From: a cyanobacterium PCC 7702
GTDB taxonomy: Bacteria; Cyanobacteriota; Cyanobacteriia; Cyanobacteriales; Nostocaceae
Direction of reading: 5' to 3'
Assembly: GCA_000332255.1 (NCBI GenBank)
Contig: KB235926.1
Coordinates: forward strand, 2,801,777 to 2,865,776
Length of the DNA stretch: 64,000 bases
The position numbers were made by a program, and so were the translations under genes. Shown in pieces: positions 56,878 through 64,000 of this stretch; the stretch's first letter is position 1; each line of letters starts with the position of its first letter. The notes beneath the pieces were generated by a model, which worked only from the letters and a program-made list of their open reading frames with translations, was not told the DNA's origin and searched no databases.

Positions 56878-58041
56878 CTATTTACCCATTCCTAATTGCT
56901 GCGCTTTTTGATACACTTTGCCTTCTGTCAGTAAGGAAGGAGCGATCACAACTTCCACTTGTTGCATTTCCTTAAGATTTTTGGCTCCTAATGTACCCAT
57001 ACTGGTTTTTAAGGCTCCGAGAAGGTTGTGAGTACCATCATCAAGCTGAGCCGGACCGATGAGAATTTGTTCTAAGGTACCGGTGGTGCCTACACGAATA
57101 CGCGTTCCTCGCGGTAAGACCGGGCTAGGAGTGGCCATACCCCAATGGAATCCTCGTCCGGGTGCTTCTGCTGCTTTGGCAAAGGGAGAACCGATCATGA
57201 CTCCATCTGCGCCGCAAGCAATACACTTACAAATGTCACCGCCAGTAATCAAACCCCCGTCGGCAATTATTGGAACGTATTTGCCAGTTTCTTGATAGAA
57301 AAGATCGCGCGCTGCAGCGCAGTCAGCGATCGCTGTTGCTTGAGGTACACCCACGCCCAAAACACCCCGGGAAGTACAAGCAGCACCGGGACCAATACCA
57401 ATTAGTACTGCAGCTGCACCTGCTTTCATTAAGTCAAGGGCCACTTCGTAAGTGACACAGTTACCCAATACTACAGGCATCGGCATTTCCCGACAAAATT
57501 GGCCCAAATCCAACGGTACAGTTGATTCCGGCGACAGGTGTGCTGTAGAAACAACTGTAGCTTGAACAAAAAATAAATCTGCTTTTGCTTTGGCAACTAC
57601 TGCACCATATTTGCTTGCGCCTGCTGGAGTAGCGCTAACTGCAGCTATACCACCTTGCTCTTTAATTTCCGCGATCCTTTGTTCTATAAGTTCTGGTTTG
57701 ATCGGTTCAGCATAAAGCTGTTGCATCAGCGGCACAAATTCGTCTTTGCCCACTGCCGCAATGCGATCTAAAATTGGCCCTGGATTAGCGTAGCGAGTTT
57801 GAATTCCCTCTAAGTTCAGCACGCCCAGCGCCCCCAATTTGGACAAAAGCACTGCCATGCGAACGTCTACAACACCATCCATGGCACTGGCAATAATGGG
57901 AATCTCCCGTTCAATAGTGCCAATGCGCCATTTTGTGTCTGTCAAACTCGGATCGAGCGTACCTCTACCGGGTACTAGAGCAATCTCATCTATTCCGTAA
58001 GCTCTGCGAGCTGCTTTACCCCGCCCAATTTGAATTTCCAC
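56878..58041 (-). CDS. guaB3: GuaB3 family IMP dehydrogenase-related protein
   Basis: A 387-residue TIM-barrel enzyme of the IMPDH/GMP reductase superfamily without CBS domains. The catalytic Cys loop GPGAACTSRG (near 230) and the DGGLITGGDI and GSPFA stretches are present. The GuaB3 clade of cyanobacteria and actinobacteria is distinct from classical GuaB, and the Synechocystis member was shown to be an IMP dehydrogenase. Start is GTG58041. It precedes Yfr1 and trxA. Confidence 0.9.
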   Translation of the reverse strand: MEIQIGRGKAARRAYGIDEIALVPGRGTLDPSLTDTKWRIGTIEREIPIIASAMDGVVDVRMAVLLSKLGALGVLNLEGIQTRYANPGPILDRIAAVGKDEFVPLMQQLYAEPIKPELIEQRIAEIKEQGGIAAVSATPAGASKYGAVVAKAKADLFFVQATVVSTAHLSPESTVPLDLGQFCREMPMPVVLGNCVTYEVALDLMKAGAAAVLIGIGPGAACTSRGVLGVGVPQATAIADCAAARDLFYQETGKYVPIIADGGLITGGDICKCIACGADGVMIGSPFAKAAEAPGRGFHWGMATPSPVLPRGTRIRVGTTGTLEQILIGPAQLDDGTHNLLGALKTSMGTLGAKNLKEMQQVEVVIAPSLLTEGKVYQKAQQLGMGK

Positions 58042-58358
58042 TCTGACAATGTTCCCAAATCTGTTTAAGCTAGGGTATCAAATTGTGGCAATATTTGCAG
58101 CGGTTGTTTGTAAACAAATTCTTGGCTCGCGGCTGAAAGCCTTCCAGAACTTCTAGTGAAATTTAAGCAATTTTACTGGAAAACCGCCGGGGAAGAAAAG
58201 GTTATATTTGCTACTAAATATGAGTTTTGCTTCCATCACCGAGCAACAAAGGTAGCTGTCTCAGTTGTTGTCTAGAGGATGAGTCATGAGAGGAAATGTA
58301 TTGTTACCATAATTTCAGAGGATTTAGATTTAGATATTAAAGCTCTGATATTAAAACC
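58042..58358. other. Divergent intergenic region, guaB3 / mutS2
   Basis: About 320 bases. A partly palindromic TTGTTTGTAAACAA at about 58105-58118 could be an operator, but nothing in the neighbourhood supports a named regulator. No RNA or ORF is seen. Confidence 0.4.
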
Positions 58359-60764
58359 TTGATTGCAGCTGAAACTTTAGAACTACTCGAATGGCAGCGC
58401 CTTTGCCAGCATTTATCAACCTTTGCAGCTACCAAGTTAGGGGCGATCGCCGCTCGTAACCTTTCCATTCCCAACTCCCAGGCTGAAAGCGAATATTTGC
58501 TAGCACAAACCAAAGAAGTTTACGATCTAGAAAGTCGCCTGTCCCCAGGATTGGTATTTGAAGGAATTCAAGACATTAGCGATGCTTTGGAAACAGCCCA
58601 AAGGCGAGGAATTTTGACCGGGGAGGAATTGCTTGCCATTGCCACTACCTTAGCTGGAACTAGAAATTTACGGCGGTGCATAGATTCTCAGCCAGATTTG
58701 CCAATCTTATCAAATTTAGTTGCTGATTTACGAACTTACCCAGAGTTAGAGCAAGACATTCACCGTTGTATCGACGAACACGGACAAGTAACCGATCGCG
58801 CCAGCCAAAAACTCGCTGAAATTCGTGCCGAACTACGAAGATTACGCCACCAGATTACACAAAAGTTACAAAATATCCTCCAGGAAAAAGCAACTGCAGT
58901 TCAGGAACAGATCTTTACCCAACGAGGCGATCGCTACGTAATTCCCGTCAAAGCATCCCAAAAAGACGCCATTCCCGGCATTGTCCACGATACCTCCACA
59001 AGCGGTGCCACACTATACGTAGAACCAAATTCCATCGTTCCGCTGGGTAACCAACTGCGACAATTGCTTAAAAAAGAACAAGCAGAACAACAGCTAATCC
59101 GTCGCGCCCTAACTGAACAAGTAGCACAAGTCAAATCAGATCTGGAAAAATTATTAGCCGTTGCCACCAGTTTGGATTTAGCAACTGCTAAAGCTCGCTA
59201 TAGTTTCTGGCTAAAAGCCAATCCTCCTCGCTTTATTAACCGTCAAGCAGGCGAAAACATCACTCTCAGACAACTGCGCCATCCTCTGTTAGTATGGCAG
59301 CAGCACTACGAACAAGGACAACCAGTTGTTCCAGTAGATTTACTTATAAAATCTCACGTTAAAGTTGTAATAATTACCGGCCCCAACACGGGCGGCAAAA
59401 CGGTTACCCTTAAAACCTTGGGTTTGGCAGCACTAATGGCAAAAGTGGGTTTATTTGTTCCAGCCCGCGAACCAGTAGAATTACCTTGGTTCCAGCAGGT
59501 ATTGGCAGACATAGGAGACGAACAATCGCTACAACAAAATTTATCTACCTTTTCTGGACATATCCGCCGTATTAGCCGCATTTTAGAAGCTTTAGACACA
59601 CAACAACTAGAATCGTCCCATCCTCAATCTTTGATACTCCTTGATGAAGTAGGAGCAGGTACTGACCCCAGCGAAGGAAGTGCTTTGGCGATCGCTATTT
59701 TGCGCTATCTAGCAGAACACGCCCAACTAACAATGGCAACTACTCACTTCGGTGAATTAAAAGCACTAAAATACCAAGACCAACGCTTTGAAAATGCTTC
59801 TGTAGAATTCGATGAAACTACACTTTCGCCTACCTATCGCTTGCTGTGGGGAATCCCCGGACGTTCTAACGCCCTAGCCATTGCTCGCCGCCTAGGATTA
59901 AAACCAGAAGTAGTAGAAGCAGCAAAAGCTAACCAAGGAGAAGCAACAGACAAAGTTGACCAGGTAATAGCTGGTCTGGAAGCACAACGCCGCGAGCAAG
60001 AAACAAAAGCAGCACAAGCACAAGATCTCCTGGAACAAACAGAACGTTTATACAAAGAAGTATCTGAAAAAGCCACATTATTACAAGAAAGGGAACGAAC
60101 TCTGCGCACTGCACAAGAAATAGCAGTACAGCAGGCGATCGCCCAAGCCAAAAGCGAAATCGCCCACGTAATTCGCCGCCTGCAGCAAGGTACGCCCACT
60201 GCTCAAGACGCTCAGCAAGCAAGTAAGGAATTAAATGAAATAGCTGAAAAATTTATACCTAAAGCTCCCAGGAAACAAAAACAAGGATACCTTCCCAAAC
60301 AAGGCGATCGCATTCGCATTCCCAAGTTAGGACAAACCGCAGAAGTATTGACCGCTCCTAATGAAAACGGTGAATTAACCGTTCGCTTTGGAATCATGAA
60401 AATGATAGTCAAACTCGAAGATATAGAATCTTTAGAGGGAGAAAAAGCTGAACCAGTACCCAAACAGCCAAAAAGCAAGGGAGAATCTCAAAAAGTCGTC
60501 ACAGCTGCAGCAACAACTCCAGCAATTCGCACATCCCAAAATACAATTGACCTGCGCGGATGCACAGTAGCAGATGCACAATTGATTCTAGACAAAGCTA
60601 TCTCGCAAGCAACCGGACCCCTGTGGATTATTCATGGACACGGTACTGGAAAATTACGAGAAGGTGTTCGCGAATTCTTACAACAACACCCTAAAGTTAG
60701 CCGTTATGAAACAGCTGAGCAATCTGATGGTGGTGCTGGTGTAACCGTTGCTTACATAAATTGA
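58359..60764 (+). CDS. mutS2: MutS2 endonuclease
   Basis: An 801-residue MutS2 protein. It lacks the N-terminal mismatch domain of MutS; the core and clamp are followed by the ABC ATPase (Walker A GPNTGGKT near 342, Walker B LILLDEVGAGTDP near 427), a coiled coil, and a C-terminal Smr nuclease domain (IDLRGCTVADAQLILDKAI and IHGHGTGKLREGV). MutS2 suppresses recombination or rescues collided ribosomes. Start TTG58359 has no strong ribosome site, but earlier codons are not better. Confidence 0.93.
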   Translation: MIAAETLELLEWQRLCQHLSTFAATKLGAIAARNLSIPNSQAESEYLLAQTKEVYDLESRLSPGLVFEGIQDISDALETAQRRGILTGEELLAIATTLAGTRNLRRCIDSQPDLPILSNLVADLRTYPELEQDIHRCIDEHGQVTDRASQKLAEIRAELRRLRHQITQKLQNILQEKATAVQEQIFTQRGDRYVIPVKASQKDAIPGIVHDTSTSGATLYVEPNSIVPLGNQLRQLLKKEQAEQQLIRRALTEQVAQVKSDLEKLLAVATSLDLATAKARYSFWLKANPPRFINRQAGENITLRQLRHPLLVWQQHYEQGQPVVPVDLLIKSHVKVVIITGPNTGGKTVTLKTLGLAALMAKVGLFVPAREPVELPWFQQVLADIGDEQSLQQNLSTFSGHIRRISRILEALDTQQLESSHPQSLILLDEVGAGTDPSEGSALAIAILRYLAEHAQLTMATTHFGELKALKYQDQRFENASVEFDETTLSPTYRLLWGIPGRSNALAIARRLGLKPEVVEAAKANQGEATDKVDQVIAGLEAQRREQETKAAQAQDLLEQTERLYKEVSEKATLLQERERTLRTAQEIAVQQAIAQAKSEIAHVIRRLQQGTPTAQDAQQASKELNEIAEKFIPKAPRKQKQGYLPKQGDRIRIPKLGQTAEVLTAPNENGELTVRFGIMKMIVKLEDIESLEGEKAEPVPKQPKSKGESQKVVTAAATTPAIRTSQNTIDLRGCTVADAQLILDKAISQATGPLWIIHGHGTGKLREGVREFLQQHPKVSRYETAEQSDGGAGVTVAYIN

Positions 60765-61631
60765 AAAAATTGAGTTGAAAAAAATGAATTATTATTTCTT
60801 GTTCAGTACACACAAACAAATCCAATTTCTCAAATCATTGAGCAAGCATTTCACAATAGAAAAAGAAAATAATCAACACCAAAGGTAAATTTCAGCTTTT
60901 AATGCCGTATTGCTAAAATTAACAGTAATAAACACTAAATTAATAATCCAACTTTTCCCGAACCACCCCATCACAGCGTCGGGAAAAAGATACTTAGTAA
61001 AATCTTAATATTTAATTTATAATCCCGGACTACTCGTTTGAGTAAAAACAGCGATCGCTTTTGCTACTGACACTTAATTAAATGTCACATCCCCAAAACT
61101 CGTATTTTCATGAAAAAAGAATACAATAACTAGGCAATAACAGTTTTGGAAACAACTCTCTATTCCCAAAGCTAGTAGCTAATAATACAAATTTTGCTTT
61201 TTGATCCTGCTGCCAGTGCAAAAATACTTACTTTCTCCTTCTGGTTGTTGAAAAATACTTCATTGGGTATTCTTTTAAGTATTATTAGGGTCTCGAACCA
61301 CAATTGACATAAGTAAATATCTATCTAGGGATAGATTTATCTTAGATGAAAAGCTCATACTTGAGCAAAAAACATACAAAACACAGTTGGTGCAGTCAGC
61401 AGTTCGCAAAGTCATTAATAAAACTTGTACTTTTTCCAAAATCGGTTTTCATCATAGAGTTAAGACAAAGACCACTGCTGTATACCGATTGTCAAAGCTA
61501 TATAAAACATGGCAAGCAACTTAACTGCAGGCTAAATTTATATCAATGGCTTTGGGAAACCAATCTTTAAATTAGTGCAAGTCTGGTTTCAAAATGGGTA
61601 ACAGCAATAGCTCCTACTAGCCCGATCACCT
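60765..61631. other. Intergenic region with two inverted repeats
   Basis: About 870 A+T-rich bases. A 9-bp perfect stem TTTTCCCGA (60953-60961)/TCGGGAAAA (60979-60987) with a 17-base loop lies 190 bases after mutS2. A second inverted repeat, ATCTATC/GATAGAT (61319-61325/61330-61336), lies just after a TTGACA at 61304-61309. A plus-strand frame at 61346-61570 (74 residues) has no motif or ribosome site and is likely chance. Confidence 0.45.
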
Positions 61632-62237
61632 ATGCTAAAAGTTATGCACTCTGCCGCTAATTCACCCACTCCAACTCCCCAGTGGGAGGATTTAATTAAG
61701 CTCCCAGCGCCAAATTCAGTTCAGTGGGATAATATCAAAACTCAACTGGACTTGGTGTTGCTAGCGCTAGAAACATTAACCGGCATTGGCTCTGAAGCCA
61801 TGCTTTCAGCGGCAATCAATCTCAATTTAGAATCAAGAGTGCCAGACCGTGTAGCGCTATGGCGACTGCGCCAATCTAACCCGCTACGTAAAGGCCAAGG
61901 AGGGCGAAAAAAGCTAGATGTAGAAGAAGCTAGAGCACTTGTTCTCATCACTTGCTACCTTGCCAAACAGCATCAAGATCTGATTCGTCGTGCTGTTGGC
62001 TTATTAGAACAAATGGCGGAAAACAACCGCGAACCTCATCAGGCTGCTTTACTTGGAGATTACATCGATGCTTTCTGCAATACTTACCAAGAACGGATGG
62101 AGGAAGAATCGGCAATCTCCACGGATGAACTTACTCACCTGGCTTTAAAACTACTTATTGATTTACTTTTTTACAGCGGACCTGGTGGACATCGCCACCT
62201 CTGGCTAGCACTTATAGACCGCTCAACTAAATTTTGA
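61632..62237 (+). CDS. DUF3038 domain protein
   Basis: A 201-residue, mostly helical protein recognised as the cyanobacteria-specific DUF3038 family (LVLLALETLTGIGSEAML, VPDRVALWRLRQSNPLRKG). Function unknown. It is followed after 25 bases by a DUF4335 gene; the two are usual neighbours in cyanobacteria, implying a joint role. ATG61644 is an alternative start. Confidence 0.82.
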   Translation: MLKVMHSAANSPTPTPQWEDLIKLPAPNSVQWDNIKTQLDLVLLALETLTGIGSEAMLSAAINLNLESRVPDRVALWRLRQSNPLRKGQGGRKKLDVEEARALVLITCYLAKQHQDLIRRAVGLLEQMAENNREPHQAALLGDYIDAFCNTYQERMEEESAISTDELTHLALKLLIDLLFYSGPGGHRHLWLALIDRSTKF

Positions 62238-62262
62238 AAAATTCCTGCTTGCATTTCCTGCC

Positions 62263-63816
62263 ATGCCTCTAACAAATTCTGTCATCCGTCGGTACACACC
62301 GCCCACTTGCACGCTAGAAGTATTGGCGCAAAGCTCACCTTTATCTCGTTGGGTAGGAAAACCTGTTCTCAAGCAGCTGCATTTTGAGCTACGCTTTGAC
62401 GATCCGCAATTGCCGCAAGAACAGAGACTTGTCATTCGAGGCGATCGCAACCAACTAGAAGCTTTGTGTACAGCGGTAACAAACTACGTACAGGAATTCC
62501 TCCGCATGTCTCCGGAGAAATTCTGGACAACTTTCTCAGGCTCAGAAGAATCAAGCAAAGCATCACAACCCTCACCATCACAACAGCTATTTACCTCTTC
62601 TTCAGCAACTGAAACTCTAAACTCTTTTAGTACTCAAATATCGACAACAGAAATACACATCAAACCTAGCAATCACCTGACTCACAAATTATTTCTTGGT
62701 TCTTTAGGTTACCAAACATCCACTCCTGTAATTACCCTCAGTCTGCTACAACTGTTTGATTTAGCAACAGCTCTAGATGAATACTCTGCTGATGCCATAG
62801 CACTACCAGCTCTCAACCAAAGCAAATCGCCCATTTCCATTCCTGCTTGGGCACCCGCAGCAGCAGTGCTAATATTAGCCGTGGGTTTGATGCCTCTAAC
62901 TTGGCATTACGCTAACCAACACAGGCAACAACAAAAAATAGCCAAGAAATCTCCACCTGCCCAAGAAAAAGTCGCCATAGAACCTTCACCACTTCTGAAT
63001 CCCACACCCGCACTCACACCTACTGACCAACTACCATCCCTACCTTTAGGCTCTAGCCTGTCAATACCAGGCTCTACTGTACCTGCTGTTCCCCAAATAT
63101 ATCCAACTAACCTTCCTTCAACTTTCCCATCTTCTTCAGGGAATGCCTATTCCCTTTCCCAAAAAACAGCACAAAATCTTCCCACTTCCCAAAGAAAAAC
63201 TTCATCACCAACATCCAGCAGTTCACAACCAACTATTCCAAGCAATTTCCCTAAAAATTACAGCAGTACTTCAGCTTCGCCAAGTAAAAAATCATCTCCA
63301 ACTTCACCCACCACCCCAGTTAACATATCCTCCATATCCCCCAGAACTGTTACAGCTACTCCCACCGTTGCTTCTACACCCAATCCCTTCTATCCTAATC
63401 CTGCTGGGTTCCAAACAAATTTGCCAACAAACTCCCCACTCACAACCGACCAAACCTCCAAACTAGTTGAGAGATTGAGAACAAACCGCAATAGCAGCAC
63501 CACCAAGGTTGCCACTACCAATAGCACTATATTTGACCCAACACAGGTAGCACAAGCAAGAGATTTTTTAAGAAAGCGCTGGCAACCACCTAAGTCCCTA
63601 AAAGAAAACCTCGAGTACAGTTTGATTATAGGTGTGGACGGTACTATTGAACGTATCTTTCCTTTAGGAAAGGCTGCAAGGGAATATATAGATCGCACCG
63701 GTATGCCTTTAATTGGCGAACCTTTTGTTTCTCCCAGCAAAACCGGAAAAGCTACAATCATCAGAGCTATTTACAGTCCTGATGGTAGGGTACAAACTTT
63801 CGCAGAAAAGGATTAA
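62263..63816 (+). CDS. DUF4335 domain protein, single-pass
   Basis: A 517-residue protein. The N-terminal DUF4335 part (about 1-180, SVIRRYTPPTCTLEVLAQ and WVGKPVLKQLHFELRFDDP) leads to one membrane helix (about 192-210). A long Ser/Thr/Pro low-complexity stretch (about 230-420) and a folded C-terminal part (about 430-515) follow. This suggests a membrane-spanning protein linking a cytoplasmic and a periplasmic domain. Function unknown; paired with DUF3038. Confidence 0.8.
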   Translation: MPLTNSVIRRYTPPTCTLEVLAQSSPLSRWVGKPVLKQLHFELRFDDPQLPQEQRLVIRGDRNQLEALCTAVTNYVQEFLRMSPEKFWTTFSGSEESSKASQPSPSQQLFTSSSATETLNSFSTQISTTEIHIKPSNHLTHKLFLGSLGYQTSTPVITLSLLQLFDLATALDEYSADAIALPALNQSKSPISIPAWAPAAAVLILAVGLMPLTWHYANQHRQQQKIAKKSPPAQEKVAIEPSPLLNPTPALTPTDQLPSLPLGSSLSIPGSTVPAVPQIYPTNLPSTFPSSSGNAYSLSQKTAQNLPTSQRKTSSPTSSSSQPTIPSNFPKNYSSTSASPSKKSSPTSPTTPVNISSISPRTVTATPTVASTPNPFYPNPAGFQTNLPTNSPLTTDQTSKLVERLRTNRNSSTTKVATTNSTIFDPTQVAQARDFLRKRWQPPKSLKENLEYSLIIGVDGTIERIFPLGKAAREYIDRTGMPLIGEPFVSPSKTGKATIIRAIYSPDGRVQTFAEKD

Positions 63817-64000
63817 TTGTTCGCTCTTGCTTCTGGAGTACTTGCCAAACTTTAGGGGAAAGGATAAAGAAAATATTCTTTTTCCTTTCCCTTTATAAAA
63901 CCTTTAACAGTTTTTCCGACCTGGGAACATCCTCGCAGCACTGCTAATTACTTTTTTCTTTGCTTAACACTAACCAGAAGAACTCACCCTACTACTTTGA

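Noticed and set aside
61346-61570. 74-residue ORF upstream of the DUF3038 gene
   Set aside because: No ribosome site, no recognisable motif, A+T-rich spacer context.

Overview
The window comes from a cyanobacterial chromosome, almost certainly a filamentous heterocyst-forming member of the Nostocales. The cyanobacterial signs are recurrent HIP1 octamers (for example 9906-9913), a P-II protein with the cyanobacterial Ser49/Tyr51 T-loop, the small RNA Yfr1 between guaB3 and trxA, and the DUF3038/DUF4335 pair. The heterocyst sign is a hetF gene (28165-30777) preceded by a short NsiR1-type array, including a DIF-type promoter hexamer. All calls come from reading the sequence. No database search was run.

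Layout. 1-4663: signalling genes on the minus strand (truncated FHA/Ser-Thr kinase, zinc-ribbon PP2C phosphatase, PAS histidine kinase). 4946-15923: mostly housekeeping: RluE-type pseudouridine synthase, TPP riboswitch and thiC, amine oxidase, pyrE, tRNA-Ile(CAU), CNNM/CorC transporter-like protein, queC, Gfo/Idh/MocA oxidoreductase and DedA, with a probable TnpB/omega-RNA relic after thiC. 16188-17863: a chromosomal ParM/ParR-like pair of the kind recently described as a cortical cytoskeleton (CorMR). 18054-27269: phosphohexomutase, rdgB, glnB with an NtcA-type box, thiD, lipoproteins, and a membrane-anchored subtilase with an overlapping leader ORF. 27300-31732: NsiR1-type array, hetF and a TPR protein. 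31761-39520: LpxB-related protein, a second Ser/Thr kinase, an orphan branched-chain amino-acid ABC binding protein and permease, glutaredoxin-like protein and murE.

39846-42823 holds two convergent histidine-kinase-like genes with opposite defects: one lacks the phospho-acceptor His, the other lacks recognisable ATP-binding boxes. 43486-54933: dacB, a LabA-like NYN protein coupled to lptC, metG, an acyltransferase next to an alpha/beta hydrolase, an EcsC-like protein, pepA and a LOG protein. 54949-56214 is gene-poor. 56215-63816: trxA, Yfr1, guaB3, mutS2 and the DUF3038/DUF4335 pair.

The genes share three themes: cell differentiation and shape (NsiR1/hetF, ParMR-like pair, murE, dacB, lptC), phospho-signalling (two Ser/Thr kinases, one PP2C, three histidine-kinase-type proteins), and nitrogen status (P-II with NtcA box, amino-acid uptake genes). 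The observations most worth follow-up are the NsiR1/hetF locus, the ParMR-like pair, the complementary kinase pair and the mobile-element relic with its dispersed end.
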